From contig OZ345369.1 of NCBI GenBank assembly GCA_977006965.1, positions 1,178,001-1,242,000 of the forward strand: DNA of 64,000 nucleotides, given 5' to 3'. Source of the DNA: Phymatolithon calcareum. Lineage: Eukaryota; Rhodophyta; Florideophyceae; Hapalidiales. The notes beneath the pieces are model-generated. The model was not told the origin of the DNA. It searched no databases and saw only the letters and a program-made list of their open reading frames with translations. Both the position numbers and the translations under genes were made by a program. Shown here piece after piece: positions 54,282 to 64,000 of the stretch (positions are counted from its first letter, which is position 1; each line of letters opens with the position of its first letter).

Positions 54282-55432
54282 CTCGTTGCACACGAAAGCG
54301 CATCGAGTTCGTCCACTTCTTGCCGACGTTTAAGTCATTCTTTGTAATCTTTGTAGATATATCTTAATGTGCCTTAGTCATGGTGAGGAAGGTTATTCGT
54401 TGACGGTCCATTTGATGCGCGTTGGAATTTATTGCCGGGTATATGTGGTAGTTCGTGCGATGAAATGAGCCGTGTACGTCTTGTAAATAAAAAGCGGCTG
54501 CAGAAACCTCGCTGCCGCACATTTTCTTGTTCTCGATCCACGAGTGGGCTACTCTTCAACACCGTCGAGAATAGCCACCCCGCCAAGGTCAAATATTCAC
54601 CTTGAGGTAGAGGGTGCACTACCGAACTTCTATTTAGTCGGTTCCTGAGAATACTCCATCTTCTTCTCCGACTGTGTACGTTTCGATCCCTGTCGACGAC
54701 AGCCAAACACGGGTAGCCCATATATCGCACAGGCGGGCTCAATGTCCTCCCGGGTTTCGGGAGTGCGGAGCGAAAGTTGTGCCATTTCAATACCGCAGGC
54801 TACACTGTACACTTTATCTGAAACAGAAACGATGCGCTTCGATGCAGGTGACTACAGTACGACAAATAATAATGCAGTTACTGAACTACACCAACTTAGG
54901 TGCCATAGAAATGATGACTTCTGCAGCTGAAAGTGTAGCATGAACTACGTTCACTTTCATTTGCATTAGTTTCGAAAAAGCTCTTGACTTCTCAAGGGTG
55001 TCACACCTGCAACACGTGTTCTTCATGCCCTGGGTTGAGTGACAAGTTGTCAGTTTTTTCTGTTGATATATGACGTCGTTCCACGTGTTCATATTTTTTA
55101 AATGATGTTCCACCTCAGAGCCCGCTAGGCCTGTCATTGGACATATTTACAAATATTGAACGAGTTTTTAAACTTAGTTTTAAAAACTATATCGATTATA
55201 ACGCGAGAGAAATAGTTTTGACAAAACTATTTCGGAAAAGTTGCTTATGTTTTCGTTAGGTGGTCGTTTTCTCAAAGTATCATAAGTGAAAAGTTGCAAT
55301 GTGAGGCAGTTCACGACCCCTCCCCAACAGCGGCTGCCCCAGTAGTCCAAGTGCACCCAAGTAGCGCCGCTCCTGCATCCTATTCGGAAGAGCAACCTTT
55401 CCTCGTCGCACCTCTTCGAACACCAGCCGACG
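54282..55432. other. Spacer before the Pcf11-like gene
   Basis: Short frames on the reverse strand (54630-54812, 54886-55137) are unrecognised. The last 250 bp probably contain the promoter and leader of the next gene. Confidence 0.4.
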
Positions 55433-58231
55433 TTGTCTTCTTCATATCTTCCGCGCCGTCCGCTCCTCACGCAGCACGCGCTCCGCGGCAAGCGGGCCGG
55501 GACCGCCTTGCGGAAGCGCAACCGGCGCCTAATGCATTCGGTCGCTGGTCCCGGTCGTGTCATGTACGGCGTGAGCCCGTCCTCCTTATCTTCCACCGGC
55601 ATGCGTGGTGCACCCGTCGCAGCCCTTACCGCGGCCTCTCAAGATCTCGCTCCGGTTCCGCCTGAGGAGCGTTACGCGGCCAGCGAATATGACACCTTTC
55701 TGAATCAGCTCAAGTTCAATTCCAAGGAGATTATCAATAATCTAACCAAGATCGCCGGCGAGAATGTCAAGAATGTAAATGGGATCGCTTTTGTCGTTGA
55801 AAGGCGTATTGTCAACTCTCCTCCGTCGGAGAAGTTACCGTATCTGTATTTGTTGGACTCTATTGTCAAGAATATAAGCGGAGTGTACGTGCACAGGTTT
55901 TCTCAGAATTTGTACAACGTTTTTCGAAATGTCTTTACCTCATCACCCCCTGCGACGAGAGCATCCCTGCATCGACTGTTAAACACTTGGCCTCCGATTT
56001 TTGGTCAAGACCTTGTAATTGCTCTCCGTCGAGCTGCGGTTGAGTGTGAGTCCGCTGCACAGGTTGCGACTAGGGGTCCAAATGTTGAGAATCACTCAGG
56101 CGCTCCTAGAGTTCCACTGTCAAGGCCGACGGTCGCACCGGGGCGCTACCGTATCCCTAAAATTTCTAACCATCCTGGGAGAAGCCGTTCCATTGTGCAA
56201 GTCCCTATTCCAAAACGCCAATCTGCCGTTCAGCAACCTCTCCAAGGTGGCTTGGGCATGGGAGTGGGAATTAATAACTCGGTGTCTCACATGCCCCTAT
56301 CTTCGGTTACGGGTACTATTGGCACCCCGATGCACGGGATGGAAGGTATTTACGGCATTCAAGTTTCACAAGGTATGCAGCAAATGGTTCACTCTGGCGT
56401 TCATGGCTTGCCTATGCAGAGCATGCATGGAATTCAAGGGATGCAAAACGTGCAGCAGGCTTACGCTATGCAGCAGCAGCTCGCACAGCCGCAGATACAT
56501 GCACAGACAAGTCTTCCTGGACAAGTACAAGGCATTCATTCTGGAGTTGTTGCGTCCTCCCATATGACACCGGGCGCTAACTATGTGGGGGGAGTATCTG
56601 CGGGGGTCGGAACGGCCCCTATTATGACGGAGAGACAGCGCGAGACGCAGCGTTTGATGGCAGAATTAACTAGGAAAAGTGCAAATGGAATTGGTCCTAC
56701 TAACGATGAGTACGCTGGCATTAACAGTTTCATTGACGTGCAACTTCGGTCTGCCCCTTCTCACTCAGAGCGCGAACATTTGCTAGCTCTGCAACGACAG
56801 CTACACGCAGCGTATTCGGCTACATCCGTAGCATCTCAGCGACAGACGGGAATGGCGCATACTCAGCCCGTTCTGCAGACGGCATCGGCACAACCACAGC
56901 AACAACTTCCTTCTTACCTCTCTTCAGCGGTACCGCCTTCGCAAACCCCCGTAGTAGTTCCCGCGCTAAACGCCAATGCGCTATCTAACCTCATGCGTTC
57001 GTTACCAGAGCTTGCACGCAGCGCTCAGGCCGTGCAACAGCAAGGGCATGTCGAACAAGTTCGGGCCCAGCAACGCACACAAGTTGTGCATCACGATCCG
57101 CGCACAGTGCATGCTGCCCAGCCCGGGGCCATGCAAATTATTTCTCCCGCACCGATGCCGTTTTCTGCTATCCGCACATCCTCGCATACCTCCTTCGTGA
57201 GGGAGATATACACAGACTTGTCGCACTTATCCCCGTCGGACCGTATGCGGTTCGCGACCAAAGAGGAGCTCCGTGCGCATCTGGACTGGTTATTTGCTCG
57301 CAACCGACGCAAGCGGGCGCGTGACCAAAGTCTCACGTCGGCCGGAGTCTCACGTTGCTGGTTCGACCCAGTTGTTGTATTTCTTGGAGAGAAAACTGCC
57401 TCTGGCGGACCGGGTTCTGCTATTGCCACGAGCACGTCCGGCGACAGTTCTGTCGCGGGGAATGCAGCTTCTTCAGACCCGCTGAATGCTTGTGTTGAGG
57501 CGCGTGGGGATAACGAACGATGCCCAGCCTGCTTGGAAGAGTTTGTTTCCTTTTGGCACGAGGAGAAGCAGGCGTGGATGCTTAAGGAGGCCTTGCGCAA
57601 TAAACACGGAAAGGCGTACCATACTCGATGCGCGTTGAGCATTCCCAACATCGACGAGCATGATGCGCATTGTGAAGTTGATGGCACCAGGAGTGTAAAG
57701 CAAGAGTCCCAGACGGAAGAAGTGAAAAGCGCTGGTGCGGTATCAGGGCAAGACAAAACAATGAGCCTAGTGACGGAACATGTTCCCATAAAGGAAGAGG
57801 CAATTAGGGAAGTCCCCGCTGTGAATCAGGAAGTAAAAGATGCGATTCCCGCCGTGACGGAGGCGGATCCTGTCAAAGTGGCAGGCAATGCTTCAGCAGG
57901 TGCACCGCGTAAACGCTCCAGTGTGGAAATCGAGAGCACCCCTGTACCTCACTCAACGACTGCAGATACCACAGACCGTGCGTGTAAGCGCTTGAAAACG
58001 GAGTCAATTGACGCGGCATCTTCTGGCGGCAGTGCGGTTTCGGCAGCGTTGCCGGTGTCCGGAATTGCAGCAGAACCGTCGGGTTCTCGTGAAATGCAAG
58101 GAACGACAGTGGACACTGGTGCGGAATCAACACCTCTTTTCAAATCATCAATGCAAGGGACAGAAGGCACTAAACCAGCGGAGGTTAACGTCGTGGCGAA
58201 AGGTAACGGCGGTGGTCCGGAAGGTGTATAG
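55433..58231 (+). CDS. Pcf11-like pre-mRNA cleavage and termination factor
   Basis: 932 residues. Starts at Met 55433 or 55562 are both possible, the first 70 residues being basic and poorly conserved. Residues about 80-210 form a CTD-interaction domain: YDTFLNQLKFNSKEIINNLTKIAGEN, then LPYLYLLDSIVKNI and a block with FRNVFTSSP and LLNTWP. Such domains bind the phosphorylated RNA polymerase II tail. A long Met/Gln/His/Gly-rich middle follows. Near residue 590-740 lie a conserved helix block (LRAHLDWLFARNRRKR) and a C2HC-type zinc finger, CPACLEEF... with a later H and C (KAYHTRCAL), as in Pcf11. The C-terminal 190 residues are acidic and low complexity. Acts in mRNA 3'-end formation in the nucleus. 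Confidence 0.88.
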   Translation: MSSSYLPRRPLLTQHALRGKRAGTALRKRNRRLMHSVAGPGRVMYGVSPSSLSSTGMRGAPVAALTAASQDLAPVPPEERYAASEYDTFLNQLKFNSKEIINNLTKIAGENVKNVNGIAFVVERRIVNSPPSEKLPYLYLLDSIVKNISGVYVHRFSQNLYNVFRNVFTSSPPATRASLHRLLNTWPPIFGQDLVIALRRAAVECESAAQVATRGPNVENHSGAPRVPLSRPTVAPGRYRIPKISNHPGRSRSIVQVPIPKRQSAVQQPLQGGLGMGVGINNSVSHMPLSSVTGTIGTPMHGMEGIYGIQVSQGMQQMVHSGVHGLPMQSMHGIQGMQNVQQAYAMQQQLAQPQIHAQTSLPGQVQGIHSGVVASSHMTPGANYVGGVSAGVGTAPIMTERQRETQRLMAELTRKSANGIGPTNDEYAGINSFIDVQLRSAPSHSEREHLLALQRQLHAAYSATSVASQRQTGMAHTQPVLQTASAQPQQQLPSYLSSAVPPSQTPVVVPALNANALSNLMRSLPELARSAQAVQQQGHVEQVRAQQRTQVVHHDPRTVHAAQPGAMQIISPAPMPFSAIRTSSHTSFVREIYTDLSHLSPSDRMRFATKEELRAHLDWLFARNRRKRARDQSLTSAGVSRCWFDPVVVFLGEKTASGGPGSAIATSTSGDSSVAGNAASSDPLNACVEARGDNERCPACLEEFVSFWHEEKQAWMLKEALRNKHGKAYHTRCALSIPNIDEHDAHCEVDGTRSVKQESQTEEVKSAGAVSGQDKTMSLVTEHVPIKEEAIREVPAVNQEVKDAIPAVTEADPVKVAGNASAGAPRKRSSVEIESTPVPHSTTADTTDRACKRLKTESIDAASSGGSAVSAALPVSGIAAEPSGSREMQGTTVDTGAESTPLFKSSMQGTEGTKPAEVNVVAKGNGGGPEGV

Positions 58232-58696
58232 CCCGTGGAGTGGACTGCAAAAGCGAACGGAGGACGAAGCGCAGAATCTTGGGAAGCGGATATCGAAAGC
58301 TTGTACTATAATAATGCCAGCAAATGGCTTGGCGAGGAATGGAGAACAATGTAGTGTGGTCGTTAGAGCTACTAGGGGCATAGTTTTGCACTTTACTAAG
58401 ATGTTTACTTTTTTTGAGCACAATGTTTCACTATAGCCCGGCACGCTTGTCCACCTTGTTGCACGTGAAGTGCAACAATCTATTCTTTGCTAGTAGACCC
58501 CACACATCACAAAATCGCTTTTGGACACATGGAGAAAGTAAACTAAACAAGTTCCTGTAGCTTTTTATCGTCATTCATAACTCAGGATTCGTCCCAGGTT
58601 TGAGCATTCCACAATCGCCCATTCCATGTCCGATGTAGAACACATTCCCTTGCTCGATAAATCCGCAACGCCACAACAAAACAGATGCCCATTTCC

Positions 58697-59027
58697 TCAA
58701 AAATCGGCGACGTCAAATGAAGACGCGATGCTCTCGAAAAGCGGGTGAAGTGCCTTGTGGTACATGCCGTACACAACGTAAGCAACGACGCACAGTACGA
58801 CGCCGTTAAACAAAGCGCGCTCCCATGGCTCGAGCATGTATAGCGCAGTCGCAAGGTCGTAGCGGTATTTCCTGCACAAGCGACATCAATAGCATGACGA
58901 TGCCGGCGTCAGAAAACCTCAACCACAGCCGATTGTGCAGAAATGAGAGCGATACGCACCATACGCGCAGCGCGCGCATAAATGCACCCTCCTGGCGTGC
59001 CGGGCGTGCCGCTTCGGGAGTCGCCAT
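58697..59027 (-). CDS. Serine palmitoyltransferase small subunit (ssSPT-like), two exons
   Basis: Exons on the reverse strand are 59027-58960 and 58871-58697, joined across an 88 bp intron (GTGCGT...GTGCAG) to give 80 residues. The joined frame contains KYRYDLATALYMLEPWERALFN, then a hydrophobic segment VVLCVVAYVVYGMY. The MLEPWER block before a single membrane span is the signature of the small activating subunits of serine palmitoyltransferase, which raise the activity of the first step in sphingolipid synthesis in the ER. The start MATPEAARPARQEG is the second Met of the upstream frame. Neither exon is long enough to call alone. Confidence 0.8.
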
Positions 59028-59504
59028 TGACAAAAATGTGTGCAACGGTGGGGACGTCCGAATTCGTAACCCCTCAGCACACCCTGTTCCTGACTGTAAT
59101 GCACTTCATCATACGCGGACCAACGCTCATCAGTTCAAGAACGAAATCGACAGAAGCGGGCGTAACGATGAAGGTTCGCTGAGGACATGTCAAGCAGCGT
59201 GGTCGACAGCAATGAACCGTCGAAGGACAGAGTTTGTCCTGTATGTTCTGAGTGAAGCATCATCCATGGAGTTGGTTAAGGCGCAGAGAGTGCCTTGGAT
59301 GATCGGTGGGTTAGAATCAAACACCAAGCGTTGCTAGTGTTCATCGCTAAGTAGTGTATTGTAAATCAAGTGGAAGCAATTAAAGGCTGCGTTTGCTGTT
59401 ACAGGTAAATGGTGAAACCACATGGCGTACAAGAAGAGAGAGAGTGCTCGAGGGACAACGTGAATAAAATTTAGAGCAAGTCAGTTCTCTACCAGACCGT
59501 CATG
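59028..59504. other. Spacer before the KDZ element
   Basis: The first part must contain the promoter of the ssSPT gene on the reverse strand. Nothing else is recognised. Confidence 0.4.
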
Positions 59505-59579
59505 GACTGTCATGGACTGTCATGACCGTACACAGCGGTCTCTGACTGTCCTACGCCGTCCGTGGAGATTCCAGAGTAC

Positions 59580-59700
59580 CCCCGGAAATCCTGGATATCC
59601 CCGGAAAAAGAGGGTGGAACGTTTACGAAATCCATGGAAAATCCTGGAAAATCCTGGAAAATCCTGGAAATCTTTAGAAAATCCTGGAAAATCCTGGAGC
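59580..59700 (+). repeat. TCCTGGAAAA-type array, left subterminal
   Basis: About eight irregular copies of a 10 bp unit TCCTGGAAAA with variants (CTTTAGAAAA). Confidence 0.85.
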
Positions 59701-59847
59701 GTTGTCGCTTGAACACAAGTTAGCGTTTTCGGTGGCAGTCACATCGACGATGACGCTTGTCGTCACGATCTTATCACCAACTAAACGTAATATGCGCAAT
59801 CTAGGCAGGCATGAGTCTTACTGTCGACAATATCATAGGCCGAGAAT

Positions 59848-61359
59848 TCAACGAGGACTGCTATTGTACTTATCAGTGATTATGTTATGAATTTTGTCAC
59901 CCATTGTCTTGGGGTCATTCAACACAGGGATTTTTGTCTCCTGAATGCTACAATCCCTAGGCTCATGCGACATTCGCAAACGAAGGAGCGCAACACCAGA
60001 TACGGCAGCACCGCTGTATCCCATGTGATGTTCCACAAGCCATTTGACACCCTTCTGAAAGCAGTAGAATGTAGATCGGCTCAAGGGTAGTTGTTCGGTC
60101 CCATAGATTTCGTCGAGCTTGGTCGACAGCCGATATTTCCGTTCGAGTCCAACGTTCTTCTCAGCTTCGTCAGAATCCGAAAGGGGTAAGATGCCGGCTA
60201 CGAATGCAGCCGTCAGTGCAGATCCAACAGTTCGTATCCGTAGTTTCTTGGGTTTCGCAGGAGTTATATTGACTCTCACCGGACCGTGCATCGGAATCCC
60301 AGTCGTTCTCGGCATATTTCCGAAGAAACCAGGAAACAATGCCGACGATACCAAATCTCTGTGTTGCCCGATCCCGCCTCGGGGTTCCCTGCTTGTCTGA
60401 TCATCGCCCTCTACCAGCCGACAGATGCATGAAGCAAGCATGAATGAATCCTCGGTGATGTTCGCGCTCGACTCCAGTGCAGTCCGCAACCCCTCACGAC
60501 GCCGTGCTCGATCATCGCCAAACCCAGAATAGACAATCTTCTTGAATCGATTGAAAGAATTCCTAGACCTCGAAAGAATCCAGATTGAGGCAGAATGAAT
60601 GACATCAGCCGGAAGACCAAGGTCCATCTCATCTGATACCGCTCGCAGGTTCTGCTCCACCAGAACCTGCTCAGCTGACATCTGCGCAATCGACCGTACG
60701 GATTCGCTCGAACGGGCAATATCCTCGGAGAGGGAGCGCTGAATGTCATCCGATCTCACACTCCCAGCTGCACTCCGGCCTTGTGCTCGACGCAGGAATG
60801 AATGTGGCGACTCGTTGGAAGGTGAATCTGATGGGGATTTCTCACAAGTACCATTGTCATCATCGCTGTCAACGGGAAAAATTTCCTGTGATCCAAGTAG
60901 TCCGCCAGCCGTACCCGGTTCTGCCAGGTGAACCTTGTCCTCATCACTGACCACGACAATCTCTCTTGGAACTGCACACCCTGCTCGAGAGCGAGTCGAC
61001 GATGATGCGCTAAATTCCGATGCATGAGCACCGCAGTTGCCGGACTTCAGATAAGTAGCATAGCGTGAGCGTAACGTTTTGACCTTCGCTCGGAGGTCTG
61101 TGAACTCGATTCCTTGATCAATAACAATGCATTTTCTGATATCTTGAAATTGTGCGAGGTATGTTGATGATTCCCGGCCAGGTATGCTCCTGTACTTGAA
61201 AATTCCATTCGATTTCATGGCCTCGAGATCTTCGTCGGACAGAATCCCGTCGAAAACATACGCTGCAACTGTTAAGCTTATTGGATTCCCACACTGATCG
61301 TTCTTCAGAAAAGACAAGGGCTTTTCCCAAAAGTTGAACAGCGGAGCACGTGCTCTCAC
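59848..61359 (-). CDS. Unrecognised protein divergent from the KDZ transposase
   Basis: 503 codons open on the reverse strand. The frame has no upstream ATG before a stop; position 61359 is GTG. An ATG at 61469 in another frame (MAPKPALRVPKLSKEREER) may be the true start if a one-base shift or unseen intron joins them. The N-terminal 110 residues (ILSDEDLEAMKSNGIFKY, FTDLRAKVKTLRSRYATYL) are helical with a basic helix and could be a DNA-binding module. The middle is Ser/Asp-rich. The C-terminal third (LERKYRLSTKLDEIYG, RSTFYCFQKGVKWLVEHHM) is unassigned. Sitting head-to-head with the transposase inside the element, it is probably an accessory transposition protein; that is inference. Confidence 0.6.
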   Translation of the reverse strand: MRARAPLFNFWEKPLSFLKNDQCGNPISLTVAAYVFDGILSDEDLEAMKSNGIFKYRSIPGRESSTYLAQFQDIRKCIVIDQGIEFTDLRAKVKTLRSRYATYLKSGNCGAHASEFSASSSTRSRAGCAVPREIVVVSDEDKVHLAEPGTAGGLLGSQEIFPVDSDDDNGTCEKSPSDSPSNESPHSFLRRAQGRSAAGSVRSDDIQRSLSEDIARSSESVRSIAQMSAEQVLVEQNLRAVSDEMDLGLPADVIHSASIWILSRSRNSFNRFKKIVYSGFGDDRARRREGLRTALESSANITEDSFMLASCICRLVEGDDQTSREPRGGIGQHRDLVSSALFPGFFGNMPRTTGIPMHGPVRVNITPAKPKKLRIRTVGSALTAAFVAGILPLSDSDEAEKNVGLERKYRLSTKLDEIYGTEQLPLSRSTFYCFQKGVKWLVEHHMGYSGAAVSGVALLRLRMSHEPRDCSIQETKIPVLNDPKTMGDKIHNIITDKYNSSPR

Positions 61360-61686
61360 GGTCGAGTTTTCTGGTGCCCCTAGCTCTCGAATAACATTCG
61401 GTACTCCTTCTCTCGCTCTTCTCGTTCTTTAGACAGCTTAGGGACTCGGAGGGCCGGCTTTGGTGCCATGATGTGTGTCGAGAGTGAATCACCCACACAA
61501 ACCGGATGCTAGCAATTTTATAATTGGGAGTACGCTGCACACTCGCAAGGCGCTCTGTGTCGGCAGGTGTAATTACCGTTACGTAATGGCTTTCTTGCTG
61601 CAGAACTCAGCAAAATATATTCTTTACGTTGAATTTTTCTTAATCTGTCGAGCTAAACGGAAAGTCAAAATTGATACAAGGACAAG

Positions 61687-61790
61687 TTCACCAGGCACAG
61701 GATCACCAGGCACAGTTTGTCATTGATCTTTCTATTTAAAGTTCATCGCCTGGCACACTGTTGTGTTGATTTTCACCTGGCACAGTTTGG
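61687..61790. repeat. CACCAGGCACAG short repeats in the divergent promoter region
   Basis: CACCAGGCACAG occurs twice in tandem, then related CGCCTGGCACAC and CACCTGGCACAG follow within 100 bp; CACCTGGCAG recurs at about 63858. They may be transposase-binding sites between the two divergent genes. Confidence 0.6.
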
Positions 61791-63780
61791 TGCGTCGACG
61801 AATATATGAAAAATTAAAAGGACAGGATTTTGATTTGGGAAAGCACGGCAAAGAACTCGCAATGGAAAAAAACATACGCAGCTCTTCTTCGGCTTCTGTT
61901 TTGCATGAGCTGTATCCAAATGTTACTATTGAGGGACGGCAGAATTGTTTGGACTGCAAACGAACATTACGCACGTGTTCTGCTTCGATATCTGTTATTG
62001 TCTTCACCGCTCCTACAAAGCCGGAGTCACCGAACGATGTACATCCCAATTACTACGACGGAAGTTCTCACGTTCAACTTGGACGACTGTACTATTCCTA
62101 TTGCCGCGGCTGCAAATCACGGAACGAATATGGGCGTTACTCCAAGGGAGGTTTGGTGACACTGCTTGTTTCCGACTACTACAATCAAGACTATTGCTTC
62201 GTCAAAATTACCATGCACTAGTTCATCCATTTCGAACTCCTCCGAGAAATATATTTCTCTATCGCTATCAATGGGTCATCGTTCTAAAAGGTTGCAAAAA
62301 CGTTCAGTATTACTAAGTGTACTACTCTGGTCGAGCAAGTCGACTTAAAGCGCTCTACCTATTTTAACCGCGAGAAGGCAAAACAATTACTCCCCGATGA
62401 GTACAGATCTGTGGGAATGCATGGGATGGTGCGTTCTTAGAACCGGATGATGTTGAAATTGCATTCTTTCTCTGTGCTGGAATCATGCGGAGTCTACGCG
62501 CCCCGCGACTCATATTTCGGTACGAAGAAGTGTCGCGTTCACAATCCACCGTCGCAACAGGTATTGTCAAATCACTCCTCGCTGACTTCTCGGCCTATGG
62601 TATTGCCGAGAGTAAGACCCACGCCTGCCTAGATTGCGCATATTACGTTGGTGATAAGATCGTGACGACATGCGTCATCGACGGTGTGACTGCCACCTCA
62701 TGCGTGTGTGCTGCCAAAGGGTGCTGTAATGAACTTCAGAACCATCGAATTGATAGGTTTTGCGAAAGTCATTACGACCTTCACTGGCGCTGTGGAGTCG
62801 TGAAGATGCCGGGATCATCCAATCCGTGTACGAATTTTGTCCATGGTTTCTCTGGTCTAAATGGTATCTCTGGTGAAAAGGTACGAAAAGATTCTGTCGC
62901 TTGCGACGAGCACTATAACTTGGAACTCGCATGGCGCGAAGCAGAAGACGGTAAAGCGTCTTACATATCGCAAATCCGTGAAGCTGGTGTGAGGGGCGCG
63001 AATGCTCGTTCTACATCGGTAAGACTGACAAATCCGGACAAGAGCGACCACTGTGTCGCAATAGTTGGGGATGTGGAGCAAAAGAGATCTTTGGGAATCA
63101 CATTATCCGAGTGCAAAGGGAAGTAGATTGCAGCATGTGCAGCTTCGCCATCTGAACAGCACCTTGGACGCTTCACTGTTTCATTCCGACGCCAATTTGC
63201 TTACGTATACTGCGTAGCATGTCGGCCTTGCGGGATCATTATCGATGGCAAATTTTTTTCAGATTCTGAATCCCCAACTGAGGTGACCAGATTCGTCGTC
63301 GAAGCGTTTCCGACTCCAGAAACAATGCCGAATATTATTTATTTTGATGCCTCTTGTCAAGTGGCGAAATCCATTTATTCGAAAACAGGAAAACTTGCAT
63401 ATTTCCGCAAAGCATTCGAGAACACCTTACTCGTGGTTCCACCTATACACCAAAGATCTCATAAGACAGATGATAAGTTTTGTCAAGATTACTGCAAGGC
63501 AAGTAATTTTAAGGAATGTCTTACCCCTACCGGTGCGCATAGGTTCAATGGGACCGCTTGCGAAGAGCTCTTTGCTCACCTCGGAAAACGTATTTCAGTT
63601 GTCCGGACAATGAGAAAGTCATTCGCAGAAGTCTACTACAAAATCGTACATGAAGAGCACAACTTAAGTCTATCAGCAACTCGGGCTGGGACAGCGTTCA
63701 AAGTATTTGATTCCTATGGGAACCGGCGAAAGCCGCAAACGAAAAAGACAGGTAATCTTAGGTCTAGCCGCTTTCAATAA
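61763..63780 (+). pseudogene. KDZ transposase with cysteine-cluster domains, frame-broken
   Basis: Three pieces. 61763-62221 has NCLDCKRTL and YYSYCRGCKSRNEYGRY, a CxC5-like cluster. 62485-63126 has CVCAAKGCCNEL, RFCESHYDLHWRCG and ACDEHYNLELAW, a CxC6-like cluster. 63127-63780, in the same frame after a single TAG, has CGIIIDGKFFSDSESPTEV, IIYFDASCQVAKSI, PIHQRSHKTDDKFCQDYC and FNGTACEELFAHLGKRISVV. These are the order and motifs of KDZ transposases, including the YD-type catalytic aspartate and the NxxxxE end. Between the first two pieces there is at least one frameshift near 62420 plus stops. An internal intron could remove some breaks, but I see no convincing splice sites. Confidence 0.82.
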
Positions 63781-63864
63781 ACCTTTAGAGCACTGCCCAT
63801 TCCAGCATTATACAGTAAATATTGACTTCAGTTTGATACACGCAATACCACGTTCACCTGGCAG

Positions 63865-63978
63865 TCCTGGAAAATCCTAGAAATCTTTAGAAAATCCTGG
63901 AAAATCTTGGAAATCTTTAGAAAATCCTGGAAAATCCTGGAAAATCCTGGAAAATCCTGGAAAATCTTGGAAATCCAC
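63865..63978 (+). repeat. TCCTGGAAAA-type array, right subterminal
   Basis: About ten copies of the same 10 bp unit as on the left, in the same orientation, with CTTTAGAAAA and CTTGGAAA variants. Confidence 0.85.
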
Positions 63979-64000
63979 AAATTTTAAGCGTGTCCATGGA

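Larger units (their letters stand above)
59505..64000 (+). mobile_element. KDZ-family DNA transposon, right end beyond the window
   Basis: Flanked on the left by repeated TCATGGACTG units (59505-59530) and a TCCTGGAAAA array. It contains a divergent gene pair, one a KDZ transposase. On the right another TCCTGGAAAA array runs to 63978, then GTGTCCATGGA at the window edge. That last piece is the complement of the left-end unit and may open the inverted terminal repeat. The exact ends and target duplication cannot be seen. Confidence 0.7.

Noticed and set aside
54374-54790. 138-codon reverse frame downstream of the small acidic gene
   Set aside because: No recognisable motif, and other frames there are equally open.
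59512-59716. Repetitive peptide frames such as WKILENPGKSW repeats
   Set aside because: They are translations of the TCCTGGAAAA array, open on both strands because the unit lacks stops.
62485-63780. Programmed readthrough of TAG in the KDZ frame at 63124-63126
   Set aside because: The same gene has frameshifts upstream, so it is a decayed copy; two TAG codons in two elements are no evidence of recoding.
63865-63978. CRISPR-like array
   Set aside because: The units are contiguous 10 bp repeats without unique spacers, in a eukaryotic transposon.

Overview
The window looks like nuclear DNA of a eukaryote with few, short introns (71, 101 and 88 bp where I can place them), compact single-exon housekeeping genes and long gene-poor stretches full of decayed mobile DNA. 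The gene set fits a multicellular or marine red alga best: trypanosome/plant-type ATP phosphofructokinase, type I metacaspase, an AA15-like copper monooxygenase, a hedgehog-type Hint domain and KDZ/Fanzor elements. That assignment is an inference from gene content and architecture (about 0.5 confidence), not a search result.

Layout. 1-2.9 kb: end of a hedgehog-type Hint-domain gene, then a DEG/ENaC-like channel-type membrane protein. 2.9-6.9 kb: non-coding, with a 646 bp repeat that recurs almost unchanged at 28.4 kb. 6.9-9.5 kb: a Fanzor (eukaryotic TnpB relative), catalytically complete in its C-terminal part but split by one in-frame TAG. 10.3-17.3 kb: a housekeeping island of 6-phosphofructokinase (three exons), D-aminoacyl-tRNA deacylase, PRL1/PLRG1 splicing factor, FCF1 pre-rRNA nuclease and metacaspase. 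17.3-21.4 kb: gene-poor. 21.4-22.4 kb: a chromodomain-like protein.

23.5-29.1 kb and 43.6-47.6 kb are two diverged copies of one multi-kilobase repeat in opposite orientation. Both carry a broken copy of the cyclin-like gene that is intact at 34.9-36.2 kb. The left copy is split by a 1.17 kb Mutator-like element with 73 bp terminal inverted repeats and a perfect 10 bp target duplication; the right copy still holds the empty site. Between and after them lie the cyclin-like gene, an AA15-like LPMO (38 kb), a PhoD-type phosphatase (41-43 kb), an RCC1-HECT ubiquitin ligase (48-52 kb), a small acidic protein (54 kb), a Pcf11-like mRNA 3'-end factor (55-58 kb) and a spliced microgene for the small subunit of serine palmitoyltransferase (58.7-59.0 kb).

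59.5 kb to the window end is a KDZ (Kyakuja-Dileera-Zisupton) DNA transposon: a KDZ transposase with cysteine-cluster domains (frame-broken), a divergent unrecognised companion gene, and arrays of a TCCTGGAAAA-type repeat near both ends. Scattered through the non-coding DNA are 3' ends of a non-LTR retrotransposon, several long fold-back sequences, and an over-represented octamer TACTGTAC/GTACAGTA.
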